Source: Anaerolineae bacterium (GTDB lineage: Bacteria; Chloroflexota; Anaerolineae; Aggregatilineales; Phototrophicaceae). Taken from it: a DNA stretch of 64,000 bases. The position numbers and the translations under genes were made by a program. Below the pieces are notes generated by a model. That model worked only from the letters and a program-made list of their open reading frames with translations. It made no database searches and had not been told where the DNA came from. Every line of letters begins with the position of its first letter. Within the stretch, counting starts at the first letter, position 1. Below are positions 40,407 through 49,424 of this stretch, piece by piece. The stretch lies in contig JAFLCG010000011.1 of NCBI GenBank assembly GCA_017303635.1, forward strand, positions 177,802 through 241,801, read 5' to 3'.

Positions 40407-41504
40407 TTATTCAATGCCAATGCCCGCTTGCTTTGGCAGCGGGTTGTAAGTCACATCCGGGTAGCCGAAAGCGGCTGGCCCAACTATTTTGAGTGCGGCT
40501 TCGGTACGGAACTTATCAGTACACGGGATCGCCAGTATCGTGACGCGCAGCCCGTAGCGCAGTTGCTCGGTCGTGATCGGTTCACCCGTTTCAGTTTCCA
40601 GCAGGCAGATAAGGTCAGGCACGCAGGCAACGACCGTATCATTCTTCCATGCGACCAGATTCTCGTTCTGGAAGGCGATTCGCAGGGTTTCACCGCGATA
40701 GGTTCCCAATCCCTCGCAGGTCATTTCACCTCGAGCAAATCCGTCCGCCGTCCGTCGCTGCACGTCCGTCAGCTTTCCTGCGAATAGCTCAACGCCATCG
40801 GTGACGCTGAGGACCGCTTCCATCATGGGTTCTTTGGTGCGGCGTGCGCGGAGTACTGCTTCACCCACCTGCTTCGCCAGGGTCAGCGTGCCACGGACCG
40901 AGCTTTTCTTGACCTGTGCCCCGCTCATAAGCGGCAATGCCAGCATGCCTACACAGCCCATTTGCACACACAGAGGACGGGCAAAGTGCTCCAGTGCGAA
41001 TGAATCCACCAGATGGTCGAGGATGATCGCGTTGCCTTTTTCATCAACCATCGCGGAAGGGTTGCACGGAGCGCCATCAATGAAGTGGGTGCTCATCTGC
41101 ATTTCCGGGAACGCACGACCCATCGCGTCGCCGTCGACTACCGGCTTTCCCGTCAAGGCCCCCGCTTCCAGAGGTGCGATCGAGTTGCCGCCGCCGATTT
41201 CAGAACAAAGCAGGGCATCAATGGGATGCCCAATATAACGTTCGAGCGCTTCAACGGCCCACTTTGGTTCTCGCCCATCCCATATTTTCTCGATTCCAAC
41301 CGTTGGCGCGCCGATCCAGCCTACCTCACATGTGCGCGCATCATCAGCCAGTTCGTCGAGACTGATGATATTGACGCTGTAACCTTTCTTGAGCAGATAC
41401 TGCATACGCAGTTGACCCAGGTATGGGCTGCCTCCGCCACCAGTACCCAAAATGCCTGCACCGATGGCGATGGCTTCAATGTCGTTATGGGTGACTGACC
41501 ACAT
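40407..41504 (-). CDS. DUF917 family protein (S-methyl-thiohydantoin desulfurase domain), paralog 1
   Basis: 365 residues, same architecture as the next gene: GAGILGTGGGGSPYLGQL at the start, KLTDVQRRTADGFARGE in the middle, TILAIPCTDKFRTEAALKIVGP at the end. The KLTDVQRRT and ITTEQLRYG segments are shared by both paralogs. Two nt after HyuA, 24 nt before paralog 2. The two copies may form a heterodimer. Confidence 0.9.
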   Translation of the reverse strand: MWSVTHNDIEAIAIGAGILGTGGGGSPYLGQLRMQYLLKKGYSVNIISLDELADDARTCEVGWIGAPTVGIEKIWDGREPKWAVEALERYIGHPIDALLCSEIGGGNSIAPLEAGALTGKPVVDGDAMGRAFPEMQMSTHFIDGAPCNPSAMVDEKGNAIILDHLVDSFALEHFARPLCVQMGCVGMLALPLMSGAQVKKSSVRGTLTLAKQVGEAVLRARRTKEPMMEAVLSVTDGVELFAGKLTDVQRRTADGFARGEMTCEGLGTYRGETLRIAFQNENLVAWKNDTVVACVPDLICLLETETGEPITTEQLRYGLRVTILAIPCTDKFRTEAALKIVGPAAFGYPDVTYNPLPKQAGIGIE

Positions 41505-41506
41505 GG

Positions 41507-43048
41507 TTAATCTACCGCCAGCGTGCCGACGGCCTTGACCCGGATGCGGGTCGCGTTGCCCGGCAGATAGGCCAGTGGCACTTCTTCCACATCAACAATC
41601 TCGACGGTGTCGGGCAATGCGCCGCTGCTCAGGACGCGTCCTTTGGCTTCTTCTTTAGCCTGTTCCAGAGCCTTATCGCGCGGTGTAGTATCCAGGCTGA
41701 ATATGCGATCAACTTCACCGCCAACTTGGGCGATGGCAGCACCAATGGCATTGGCGACTGAGGCGTGTTCCGGACGGTGTAGTTCCGAGACGCCGTTAAG
41801 CGAATCGCCTACCAGGATGATACCGCCGCCCACCAGAATGACGGGTACGCCGCCGGCCTGGGTCTTCATCCGGTCCACACTGATCTCAATCATTTCCCAC
41901 ATGCGGGTCAGCGCATGATTGACGAGTTCTTTATCCAGGTGTGCAACGCGGGACTTGTCACCAATCTCGACCATCCCGGCAGCAACTGCAATGTCCGTGG
42001 TAGTTAGGTCATTTCCACCAAACACCAGGGCGCGTGTAGTGATTTCATAGCCCACGCTCTGTGGGCCGACTTGTAGCGGTTCGGTTTTGACATGGCTGCC
42101 GCCGCCCAGCCCGAAGGAGAGTACATCGGGCATACGGAAGTTGGTTCTCACGCCGCCAATTCGCACTGCGACCGATGCCTCACGTGGGAAGCCTTGCGAG
42201 AGCACACCGACATCGGAAGTCGTGCCGCCAATGTCGACCACGACAGCATCTTTCAGCCCAGACAGGAACGCGGCTCCGCGCATACTATTCGTAGGGCCAG
42301 AGGCGAAGGTCAATACAGGGTACTTTTCGACGAATTCAGCGCTCATCAGCGTGCCATCATTCTGGCTGATATAGAACGGTGCGCTGATGCCTAGACCGGC
42401 CAGTGCGTCCCGGAAGGACTGCACGATTTTGACCGCCAGATGGGAAAGGCAGGCGTTCATCGCGGCCGCGTTTTCGCGCTCCAGCAGGCCAATGCGCCCA
42501 ATCTCATGGGAAAGGCTGATTTTGACTCCGGGGATTTCCGCTGCAATGATCTCGGCAGCCCGCTTTTCCTGGTCCGGATTGACTGGGGAAAAGACGGATG
42601 AGATTGCTACACAGTCAATTCCCTGTTCACGGATTTGGCTGGCAACACCCTTGATCTCGTCTTCATTGAGCGCGGCGATCGGACGACCGTCAAACTCATA
42701 ACCCCCGTGTACCAGGTAGTAAATGCCGCCCAGGGCTGCGGTCAGGTCTTCCGGCCAGTCAATGTAAGGGGGGAGTGCGGATGTCGCCGGTAGGCCGATG
42801 CGGACGACTGCGGTCTTGCTCAGGGATTTCCGCTCCACAACCGCATTGGTGAAATGGGTGGTGCCGAGCATCACCGCTGCGATGTCTTGTGGTTTCGCTT
42901 GGGTCTTTTTGAGCAAATCAGTCAGCACATTAGTGATGCCGCTGCTCACATCTTTTGTCGTGGGGGATTTTGCCCAGCCCACCACGTTACGTCCATCCAT
43001 TAGGACGGCATCTGTATTAGTGCCGCCTACGTCAATGCCAATCCGCAT
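41507..43048 (-). CDS. Hydantoinase/oxoprolinase-type ATPase, HyuA family (short form)
   Basis: 513 residues. ASKHA-type nucleotide site: IDVGGTNTDAVL at the N-terminus, VVDIGGTTSDVGVL near 268-281, and late glycine motifs (VILVGGGIILVG). Full hydantoinase A proteins are near 650-700 residues; this short form without the C-terminal domain is the type found with DUF917 proteins. It would use ATP to open a five-membered lactam or hydantoin ring. First gene of the three-gene operon; AGGGAG ribosome site. HyuB is absent. Confidence 0.92.
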   Translation of the reverse strand: MRIGIDVGGTNTDAVLMDGRNVVGWAKSPTTKDVSSGITNVLTDLLKKTQAKPQDIAAVMLGTTHFTNAVVERKSLSKTAVVRIGLPATSALPPYIDWPEDLTAALGGIYYLVHGGYEFDGRPIAALNEDEIKGVASQIREQGIDCVAISSVFSPVNPDQEKRAAEIIAAEIPGVKISLSHEIGRIGLLERENAAAMNACLSHLAVKIVQSFRDALAGLGISAPFYISQNDGTLMSAEFVEKYPVLTFASGPTNSMRGAAFLSGLKDAVVVDIGGTTSDVGVLSQGFPREASVAVRIGGVRTNFRMPDVLSFGLGGGSHVKTEPLQVGPQSVGYEITTRALVFGGNDLTTTDIAVAAGMVEIGDKSRVAHLDKELVNHALTRMWEMIEISVDRMKTQAGGVPVILVGGGIILVGDSLNGVSELHRPEHASVANAIGAAIAQVGGEVDRIFSLDTTPRDKALEQAKEEAKGRVLSSGALPDTVEIVDVEEVPLAYLPGNATRIRVKAVGTLAVD

Positions 43049-43187
43049 GACTGTTGCTCCCTGCTGGTATTGAATGAAGGGTGATGGTGGGATAGTCTAA
43101 CGCAGTGGGTTCATGTGGGCAATCAATGGTATATTCTCTATGATATTGATTAACCTGCATCATCCTTCATGGTAGAGAAACCTTCTA

Positions 43188-44141
43188 ATGCTTTCAGAGA
43201 GCCTGATTACCCGTGCCAATAGTACTTACGATTCTTGGGAAGCAGGTTCTCTTGACGATCAAATAGCACTAACGACGCTGGATCAGATTATTTCTGAGGC
43301 TCGTGAAGCACATCTGCTTAATGCCTTGTTGGCCGGGCTGAATAATCGAACCATTCTGTTGCGCTATCTGGGTCTGTTTGAGTCCGCTCTTCAATCAAAT
43401 GCCGAGATGGCCCAGATTGCTCGTGAACAAGATAATCATCGCTATTTGAGTTATGCTGCCTTCCTTGAGGGCGATATTTTCCGCTTGCAGGGTAAGTTAG
43501 GACTGGCCCGCAAAGCTTTACTTGATGCCTATGAATTTGCAAAGCTGTCTGGAGACCACCTGGCGGAGGCGTATGCGTTGCATCTGCAAGCCTCGATATT
43601 GTTAGATGAAAAAATGGTAGATGGTGCGGAGACACTTGCTTTTCAAGGATTAGCCAGCATTGATTTGTATATTCAGAATCAAAATGATCCTGATCTGATC
43701 TACACGTCGCTCCAATCCAGCCATTACCAACTGTTAGCACGCTGTGAATTTGCACGAAACTCTATCCCGGAAGCGTGGAAACAAGCTTTAAGGGCTATGG
43801 CGTTAGCTGAAATTCGTGGGAGCGCAATCGAAGTTGGTAACACCTATGTAGTCTATGGTGTGTTGAGCGCGCAGTTTCCAGATCAGATACCAGCAGGAAT
43901 GAGTCGTAACTTTGACGATTACTTCCAAAATGCGTTGCGCCAATTTCGACTAGCACGAGCTGAACCTGAAATTGCCTCTCTCTACCTCGACTATGCGCGC
44001 AGCTTGCATCAACAGCGGCGCACAACCGAAGCGATACAATGGCTTGAACAATCAGCAGAGCTATTTAAGCGCCTTCGACGACCGGTTGGAATTCTGAATG
44101 CGGTTGCCTTGTTGGCCCAATATCGGAGTCTCCAGTCCTAA
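43188..44141 (+). CDS. TPR-like helical repeat protein, unknown function
   Basis: 317 residues, almost entirely helical, with TPR-like pairs (for example YLGLFESALQSNAEMAQIAR, LGLARKALLDAYEFAKLSGD, and AEAYALHLQASIL). No DNA-binding, signal or membrane part. TPR scaffolds bind other proteins, but no partner is suggested by context: divergent from hyuA and convergent with the DUF1684 gene (1 nt apart). Weak ribosome site. Confidence 0.75.
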   Translation: MLSESLITRANSTYDSWEAGSLDDQIALTTLDQIISEAREAHLLNALLAGLNNRTILLRYLGLFESALQSNAEMAQIAREQDNHRYLSYAAFLEGDIFRLQGKLGLARKALLDAYEFAKLSGDHLAEAYALHLQASILLDEKMVDGAETLAFQGLASIDLYIQNQNDPDLIYTSLQSSHYQLLARCEFARNSIPEAWKQALRAMALAEIRGSAIEVGNTYVVYGVLSAQFPDQIPAGMSRNFDDYFQNALRQFRLARAEPEIASLYLDYARSLHQQRRTTEAIQWLEQSAELFKRLRRPVGILNAVALLAQYRSLQS

Positions 44142-44142
44142 A

Positions 44143-44976
44143 TCACGTTGGATACTTTTCGCCTGCTTCGACTGGAAAGGGTAGTCGATTGCCCTTGGGC
44201 GGCATTGGACAGGTCGTGTATTCGCAGAACGCACACGGCGGTTGGTAGATCCGGTTGAAATCGACATCGACCTGATCGGGTGCTAGGAGGGGCATATGCA
44301 GGAACCTTCCACCCCCATAAGTGGTTGTTCCATTGGTAGTATCCCGTGCCAATAGCCAAACGTATTCCGGCCCCAACTCCGATGCCATCGCTTCAAAGCG
44401 AAAGTCTTGTCCTTGTAAGGTGAACGCGACCTGTCCGATGAGCTTAAGTTCTTGCGTGAGCCCACCGGTATGCTCAACCGTGACGGACTGGGACTCCGCC
44501 AGACGAGTAAATGCTCCTCTAACACGCCAGGCCGGATCAATCGGATACCAGGCACGACCCGGAAAGGCGAGTCTCTTGGGGCTGTTGGCATCCCAGACAC
44601 GGATGTTATACGGGTCGCTGGCCCATTGCATCACCCCGAAGCTGACCTCACGTACGCGGACAACCGACATGCCACCCGGCTCATAATGATTTCGGAGTTT
44701 TGCATGCCGCGTCGCTTCTCCATCTACAGTGACTACCTCAGCCGTAGAAACTCGCAGAGTCCCGTGTTGACCATCAAATTCGACTGTGCCAAGTAATTCC
44801 GGGGCCGCCCCGGCAGGAAGAATGACATCACATTGCGGGTCACTGCCGATGGTGTTTGAACCGATTCGCAGCGGGTACATGCCGACGATAGCGATCCAAC
44901 CCCAGGGGCCAGGAGCACGCATTTGTGCTTCCATACCGGCACGCCAGGCTTCAATCGCTTGTCGATAGCTGTTCAT
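44143..44976 (-). CDS. DUF1684 family protein
   Basis: 277 residues. The C-terminal signature of the family is clear: GGRFLHMPLL, DFNRIYQPPCAFCEYTTCP, then NRLPFPVEAGEKYP. The N-terminal half is beta-rich (IGSDPQCDVILPAG resembles a short FHA-like strand pattern). The function of the family is unknown. Single gene, GAGGAA ribosome site; convergent with the TPR gene. Confidence 0.9.
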   Translation of the reverse strand: MNSYRQAIEAWRAGMEAQMRAPGPWGWIAIVGMYPLRIGSNTIGSDPQCDVILPAGAAPELLGTVEFDGQHGTLRVSTAEVVTVDGEATRHAKLRNHYEPGGMSVVRVREVSFGVMQWASDPYNIRVWDANSPKRLAFPGRAWYPIDPAWRVRGAFTRLAESQSVTVEHTGGLTQELKLIGQVAFTLQGQDFRFEAMASELGPEYVWLLARDTTNGTTTYGGGRFLHMPLLAPDQVDVDFNRIYQPPCAFCEYTTCPMPPKGNRLPFPVEAGEKYPT

Positions 44977-45026
44977 GTCTTGTTCCTCGGATGCCTAAGT
45001 CCAATTTCCGTGAATTGTGCATTTCT

Positions 45027-45107
45027 AGGACTTACTCAAAACAGCGTGTTTTGTAGGGGTGTGCGGCTGTGCGCCCGCTGGATTTCTCTCGCAACTGCGT
45101 AAGCCCT
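45027..45107. repeat. 81-bp TIR element with a family A palindrome
   Basis: Left end AGGACTTACTCA and right end TGCGTAAGCCCT (10 of 12 inverted matches) around a family A unit (45052-45077). A shorter relative of 33964-34240 and, as there, followed within 15-20 nt by a palindrome-promoter module. Confidence 0.7.
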
Positions 45108-45120
45108 GTTTCTAAGGAAT

Positions 45121-45167
45121 AAATCGGAACAAATGTTCCGATTTATCGTCCATCCTTGTGCTACTAT
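45121..45167 (+). promoter_or_regulatory. Palindrome-promoter module, copy 3
   Basis: Palindrome CGGAACAAATGTTCCG with AAAT/ATTT flanks and a -10-like TACTAT (45162-45167) 20 nt after the right arm. Reads toward the dpp-type operon, whose first gene starts 515 nt later. Confidence 0.5.
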
Positions 45168-45681
45168 GTGACCAGGTGTGAATGCCTCGGTGGTGCATGG
45201 CGGGATTCTGCCCGGTGGAACCCCACAATGAGAAACGATTCTTGTGAATATGACATGCATCAGGTTCTGTTCTCAGTTAGGTAGGTTCACGATGTCTCGA
45301 AACCACTCTCAAACAAGCCTGCTTTACTATGAGCTGTCCGCTGTGAACACATCTAGCGGAAACCTCCCGTGCGCTCACCATGTCTTGGCGCCGTTGGCGG
45401 GTGGCGCGTGGGTCCCGTCTTTCCGCCATCAAGACCGCCATTTGGTGGCTCCAGCCGAGACTGCCACCAGGACAATGGTCACCGGAAGCGCCACCCTCCC
45501 GCGCTTCCGCTGTCATCCTCGGCGGAAATTGCGTCATCACCGCCGCAACCGCCACAAAATCACCTAGGACTGACCTGCAATTCCATTGGTTTGGCAGTTT
45601 GCACAAATGGAGTTATAGTGCAGCATCTTTGCGCTGCTTGCAAGTATTTCCATATCCACGCTCCTTTGAAGGAAGGCACCG

Positions 45682-47358
45682 ATGAGCACACCCACCCAAA
45701 AATTGGTTGAGGCGTTTCGCACCGGGCAGATCAGCCGTCGTCAGTTTATGACGATGCTGGCTGCCTTGGGCGCGACCGCTGCCGCTGCGCCAGTGATGGC
45801 CCACGCCCCCGGCATCCGTACCGCACCCCAGGCTCGTCCGCTCAAGCAGATCGAGCCGAAAGTACTGGTTTATGGTGCTTCACAGGATATTGCGACCATT
45901 GATCCCTCGGATCGTGTGGATTACTCCATTTCGGCCATCATGCGTCAGTTGTATGATCGGTTGTTCCGCTTTGAGGGTGGCTGGCCCCAGCCGGTTGAGC
46001 CCAATCTGTGCACCGAATGGAGCACGAACGAGAACGGCAGCGTCTGGACCTTCAAGATCACCGATCAAGCCAAATTCCATGATGGCTCACCGTTGACCGC
46101 TTCGGATGTAGTCTACTCGTATCAACGCACGCTGCGTTTCCAGCGTCAGCGCTCGAGCTTGCTCAGTGGCTACTTGGATGTGGATGGGATCAGCGCACCC
46201 GACGCCACCACCGTGGTCATGAACCTCAAGACTCCTTATCCTGCCTTTGATCGCCTCCTGGCCTTCCTGGAGCAGCCTATCGTCAGTGAAGCTATCGCCA
46301 AAGCCAACGAAGTGGATGGCGATGAAGGTGCGGCCTGGTTGGTCGACCACGAAGCAGGTAGTGGTCCGTTCACCATCAAGAACTGGCAGATCGGTACGGT
46401 CTACGAACTGGAAGCAGTGCCGGACTACTGGCAAGGCTGGCCGGGTGAAGGTCGTCTGGCCGGGGTTGTTTGGCAGAAATCGGAAGACGCCGGCACCCGC
46501 AAACAGGGTCTGCTGGCTGGCAACTTCGATATTTCCGATACGGTGTCTGTAACTGATGTCGAAGAAATCAATAACACCGAGGGTCTGCAGGCGCTGGTGA
46601 ACTTCGGTTTGCTGGGTGGATACCTGAAGTACAACACCCAGGAAGGCCCGACTGCCGATGTGAACTTCCGTAAGTTCCTGAACTACAGCTTCAATCGGCA
46701 GGCCTTTAGCGACTCCCAGTTGGGGTTCATCAAGGATATGGTAAGCCCAATTCCGGAAGGCGTTCCCGGCTATAACCCGGATAATCAGCCGCAGTACACC
46801 TACAACCCGGAACTGGCGAAGGCTGCGCTGGATGCATCACCGTACGCAGCCGGTGGCTTCAGTATTGACTTCGTTTACGTCGCCGGTCTGGACTTCGAAG
46901 AAGCGGGTGGCTTGATCTTGCTGGATGAACTCCGCAAATACAACATCACCCTGAACCTGGTGCCGAAGAACTGGCCCGATATCGTGGGTGCTTGCACGGC
47001 GCCCGTCGGTGGCCCGCCGATTGCCTTTATCTTCGATCAATTCCCGCCGCTGGCCGATACTTGGCTCATCGAAAAGTACTCCAGCAAGAGCTGGGATCGC
47101 CCGACGGGTGGCAGCTTCCAGGCTTGCTCGTTCTACAAGAACGAACAGGTGGATGCCCTGCTGGATGAACTGAAGGTCACGGTTGATGCGGACCGCGCGA
47201 CCGCCATCGTCACTGAAGTGCAGGCGCTGGTCGCTGCTGATGCGCCTGATCTGCCGCTTTATGTGGCTCCGAACGTGCTCGGCATTGCGGATCGCGTCAA
47301 GGGCTTCAATTACTTCGGTGATATCAGCGTGGACTTCTGGCGCTTGTGGATCGAGTAG
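45682..47358 (+). CDS. Peptide/nickel-type ABC transporter substrate-binding protein (family 5), Tat-exported
   Basis: 558 residues. The N-terminus has a twin-arginine motif ISRRQFM followed by an Ala-rich hydrophobic stretch, so Tat export is likely. The family 5 fold is seen in GASQDIATIDPSDRVDYS, TFKITDQAKFHDGSPLTASDVVYSYQR (in two blocks around FHDG) and FNRQAFSD. Substrates of this family are oligopeptides, nickel or opines. First gene of a five-gene importer operon (binding protein, B, C, D, F). GGAAGG ribosome site. A terminator lies between it and the permeases. Confidence 0.95.
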   Translation: MSTPTQKLVEAFRTGQISRRQFMTMLAALGATAAAAPVMAHAPGIRTAPQARPLKQIEPKVLVYGASQDIATIDPSDRVDYSISAIMRQLYDRLFRFEGGWPQPVEPNLCTEWSTNENGSVWTFKITDQAKFHDGSPLTASDVVYSYQRTLRFQRQRSSLLSGYLDVDGISAPDATTVVMNLKTPYPAFDRLLAFLEQPIVSEAIAKANEVDGDEGAAWLVDHEAGSGPFTIKNWQIGTVYELEAVPDYWQGWPGEGRLAGVVWQKSEDAGTRKQGLLAGNFDISDTVSVTDVEEINNTEGLQALVNFGLLGGYLKYNTQEGPTADVNFRKFLNYSFNRQAFSDSQLGFIKDMVSPIPEGVPGYNPDNQPQYTYNPELAKAALDASPYAAGGFSIDFVYVAGLDFEEAGGLILLDELRKYNITLNLVPKNWPDIVGACTAPVGGPPIAFIFDQFPPLADTWLIEKYSSKSWDRPTGGSFQACSFYKNEQVDALLDELKVTVDADRATAIVTEVQALVAADAPDLPLYVAPNVLGIADRVKGFNYFGDISVDFWRLWIE

Positions 47359-47401
47359 TTTGTATATCTCATCGCTCCTGAGCTTGGGAGAGATGATGTG
47401 G

Positions 47402-47432
47402 AAACCCTCCCCAATAGTGGGGAGGGTTTTCT
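47402..47432 (+). terminator. Intra-operon terminator/attenuator after the binding-protein gene
   Basis: Stem AAACCCTCCCC / GGGGAGGGTTTT with a 6-nt loop. It would lower expression of the permease and ATPase genes relative to the binding protein, a common arrangement in ABC importers. Confidence 0.88.
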
Positions 47433-47496
47433 GAAGGCAACTTTACGCCCTGTATCTGTTTTCCGTTTCGACCAGCTATCCATAATTCACAACGCT

Positions 47497-48504
47497 ATGC
47501 TCCGCTATATTGGCCGTCGTCTTTTGCTGATACCCGTCGTGTTGATTGGTCTATCAATCCTCACGTTTGTTATTTCGCGTGTTGTGCCAGGGGACCCGGT
47601 CAAGTTGGCTGCTGGAACGCAGGCACGGCCAGAGCAAATCGAACGCCTACGGGCTGATTTTGGTCTCGACCGTCCCCTCGTTGAACAGTATTTGATGTAT
47701 ATGGGTGGCTTACTCCAGGGCAACTGGGGGTATTCGATCAGCAATCGGCGTGAAGTCGGCCCGGACTTGGTACGCTACTTCATGGCTACCCTTGAGTTAA
47801 CGATTGTGTCTACGCTCTTGGGCATGGCGATTGGCATCCCCCTGGCCATTATCTCGGCCCGTTGGCGTGATCGTTTACCCGATCATCTCGCGCGTTTCTT
47901 TTCAATTGGTACCGCCAGTGTGCCAGTATTTTGGATCGCCATCATTCTTCAGATTATTCTGGCGCAGAATTTGCGCTTGTTACCGGTCAGCGGTCGCTTT
48001 GATGCCCGTGCGGAGTTCCCCGAAATCATCACGGGAATGTTGCTCTTCGATACACTCCTGCGCGGCAATTTCGAAGGCTTTGGTATCGCCCTCCGTTACA
48101 TCATAATCCCGGCGATGTGCCAGTCACTTTTGGTAATTTCAGTGGTCACGCGGCAATTGCGCGGTGATATGTTGGATATGATGAGTAAAGACTTTGTCCG
48201 GGTAGCCCGCGCCAATGGTATTCCCGAGCGTATGATCTGGCTCCGTTATTTGATGAAGAATGCACTCATCGCAACCGTTTCTATGTTGGGCTTCATCATC
48301 GGTTTTCAATTGGGTGGTGCGCCGCTTATCGAATATGTGCTGGATTGGCCTGGGATCGGTCAATATGCCCTCAAGGCCGCCCTCTTGCTGGATTTTCAGC
48401 CGATTATGGGATCAACACTCTTCATTGGTTGTGTCGTCGTGGGCGTTAATTTAGTGACAGATTTACTCTATCGCAGCATTGATCCTCGAATTGGTTTCAG
48501 GTGA
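47497..48504 (+). CDS. Peptide ABC transporter permease, DppB/OppB type
   Basis: 335 residues from ATG 47497; the open frame extends back to 47398 across the terminator, so that extension is excluded. Six TM helices; first helix RRLLLIPVVLIGLSIL, conserved VPGDP shortly after, and the EAA-type loop KDFVRVARANGIPERM. Inner-membrane half of the importer. Overlaps the next gene (GTGA). Confidence 0.95.
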   Translation: MLRYIGRRLLLIPVVLIGLSILTFVISRVVPGDPVKLAAGTQARPEQIERLRADFGLDRPLVEQYLMYMGGLLQGNWGYSISNRREVGPDLVRYFMATLELTIVSTLLGMAIGIPLAIISARWRDRLPDHLARFFSIGTASVPVFWIAIILQIILAQNLRLLPVSGRFDARAEFPEIITGMLLFDTLLRGNFEGFGIALRYIIIPAMCQSLLVISVVTRQLRGDMLDMMSKDFVRVARANGIPERMIWLRYLMKNALIATVSMLGFIIGFQLGGAPLIEYVLDWPGIGQYALKAALLLDFQPIMGSTLFIGCVVVGVNLVTDLLYRSIDPRIGFR

Positions 48505-49424
48505 GTTCTATGGCGCCAGTATCATCTACCCAGGGAGCGTTGACCCGTTGGCGGATTGAACATGCTAGTCAGCTGAATGACTTGCGGCGTGGAATATACC
48601 GTTTCACACGGAACTGGCTGTCGGTTATTGGCCTGCTGATTGTTGTGGTGTTGGTCATCATCGCCATTACCGCACCAGGTTGGGTACCTTACCCGGATGA
48701 CATTGCCGGAGCCGTAGATCCCGCCAACCGTATGAAGCCACCCAGCGCCGAGCATGTTTTTGGCACAGATGATTACGGGCGGGATGTGTTTTCCCGCACC
48801 ATGTGGGCTACGCGCACTTCTCTCGTGGTGGGGATCATCATCCTGGTGGTCGCGATCAGTATTGGCGTGGTGCTGGGTGCCCTCGCTGGTTACTTCGGCG
48901 GTTGGGTCAACCAGGTCATTATGCGTGCCACCGATATTATGTTGACCTTCCCCGGGATTTTCCTGGCTTTGGCGATTTCCGCTGTGTTGGGCCGTGGCAT
49001 TGAGATTGCCATGTTAGCCCTGTCGATTACCTGGTGGCCCGGTTATTGCCGTCTGGTCGAAGCGCAAATGCTCAAGATTCGTGAGGAGGATTTTGTGGCT
49101 GGGGCGAAGGCGGTGGGTGCCAGCAACCTCCGCATCATTTTCCGGCATATTCTCCCCAACCTCTTGACCGGCATTATTGTCAAAGCATCGATGGATTTTG
49201 GTTTTGCGGTGTTGGCGATTGCCTCTCTCAGTTTTATCGGGGTTGGTGTGCAACCGCCTGATCCTGATTGGGGTTCAATGATTTCTCAGGGACGCCGCTT
49301 TATTCCCAGCGGTTGGTGGTATTCCACTTTCCCTGGCCTGTTTATGTTCGTGACGGTGCTGGGTTTTAATCTCCTGGGTGATGGCTTGCGTGATTTGCTC
49401 GATCCGAATGCGACGGTGCGTTGA
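48501..49424 (+). CDS. Peptide ABC transporter permease, DppC/OppC type
   Basis: 307 residues from GTG 48501 (ATG 48510 is the alternative). N-terminal OppC-type TM (LSVIGLLIVVVLVIIAI), then HVFGTDDYGRDVFSRTMW, the family hallmark, and the EAA loop EDFVAGAKAVGASNLRII. Partner of the upstream permease; its stop overlaps the next start as TGATG. Confidence 0.95.
   Translation: MSSMAPVSSTQGALTRWRIEHASQLNDLRRGIYRFTRNWLSVIGLLIVVVLVIIAITAPGWVPYPDDIAGAVDPANRMKPPSAEHVFGTDDYGRDVFSRTMWATRTSLVVGIIILVVAISIGVVLGALAGYFGGWVNQVIMRATDIMLTFPGIFLALAISAVLGRGIEIAMLALSITWWPGYCRLVEAQMLKIREEDFVAGAKAVGASNLRIIFRHILPNLLTGIIVKASMDFGFAVLAIASLSFIGVGVQPPDPDWGSMISQGRRFIPSGWWYSTFPGLFMFVTVLGFNLLGDGLRDLLDPNATVR

Larger units (their letters stand above)
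44977..45681. other. 705-nt intergenic region upstream of the peptide transporter operon
   Basis: After the repeat and the promoter-like module, 45170-45370 shows nothing clear. 45370-45560 is C/G-rich with CCGCC words, like 14090-14280. ORFs here (for example 45244-45567) have Arg/His-rich, unnatural composition. If transcription starts near 45175, the operon would have a leader of about 500 nt. Confidence 0.5.

Noticed and set aside
45244..45710. Overlapping ORFs in three frames upstream of the peptide transporter
   Set aside because: Arg/His/Pro-rich composition, no ribosome site, no similarity; they reflect a C/G-rich non-coding stretch.
47398..47496. Upstream start of the DppB-type permease
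   Set aside because: The extension would translate the terminator hairpin and precedes the natural first TM helix; ATG 47497 fits the family length.
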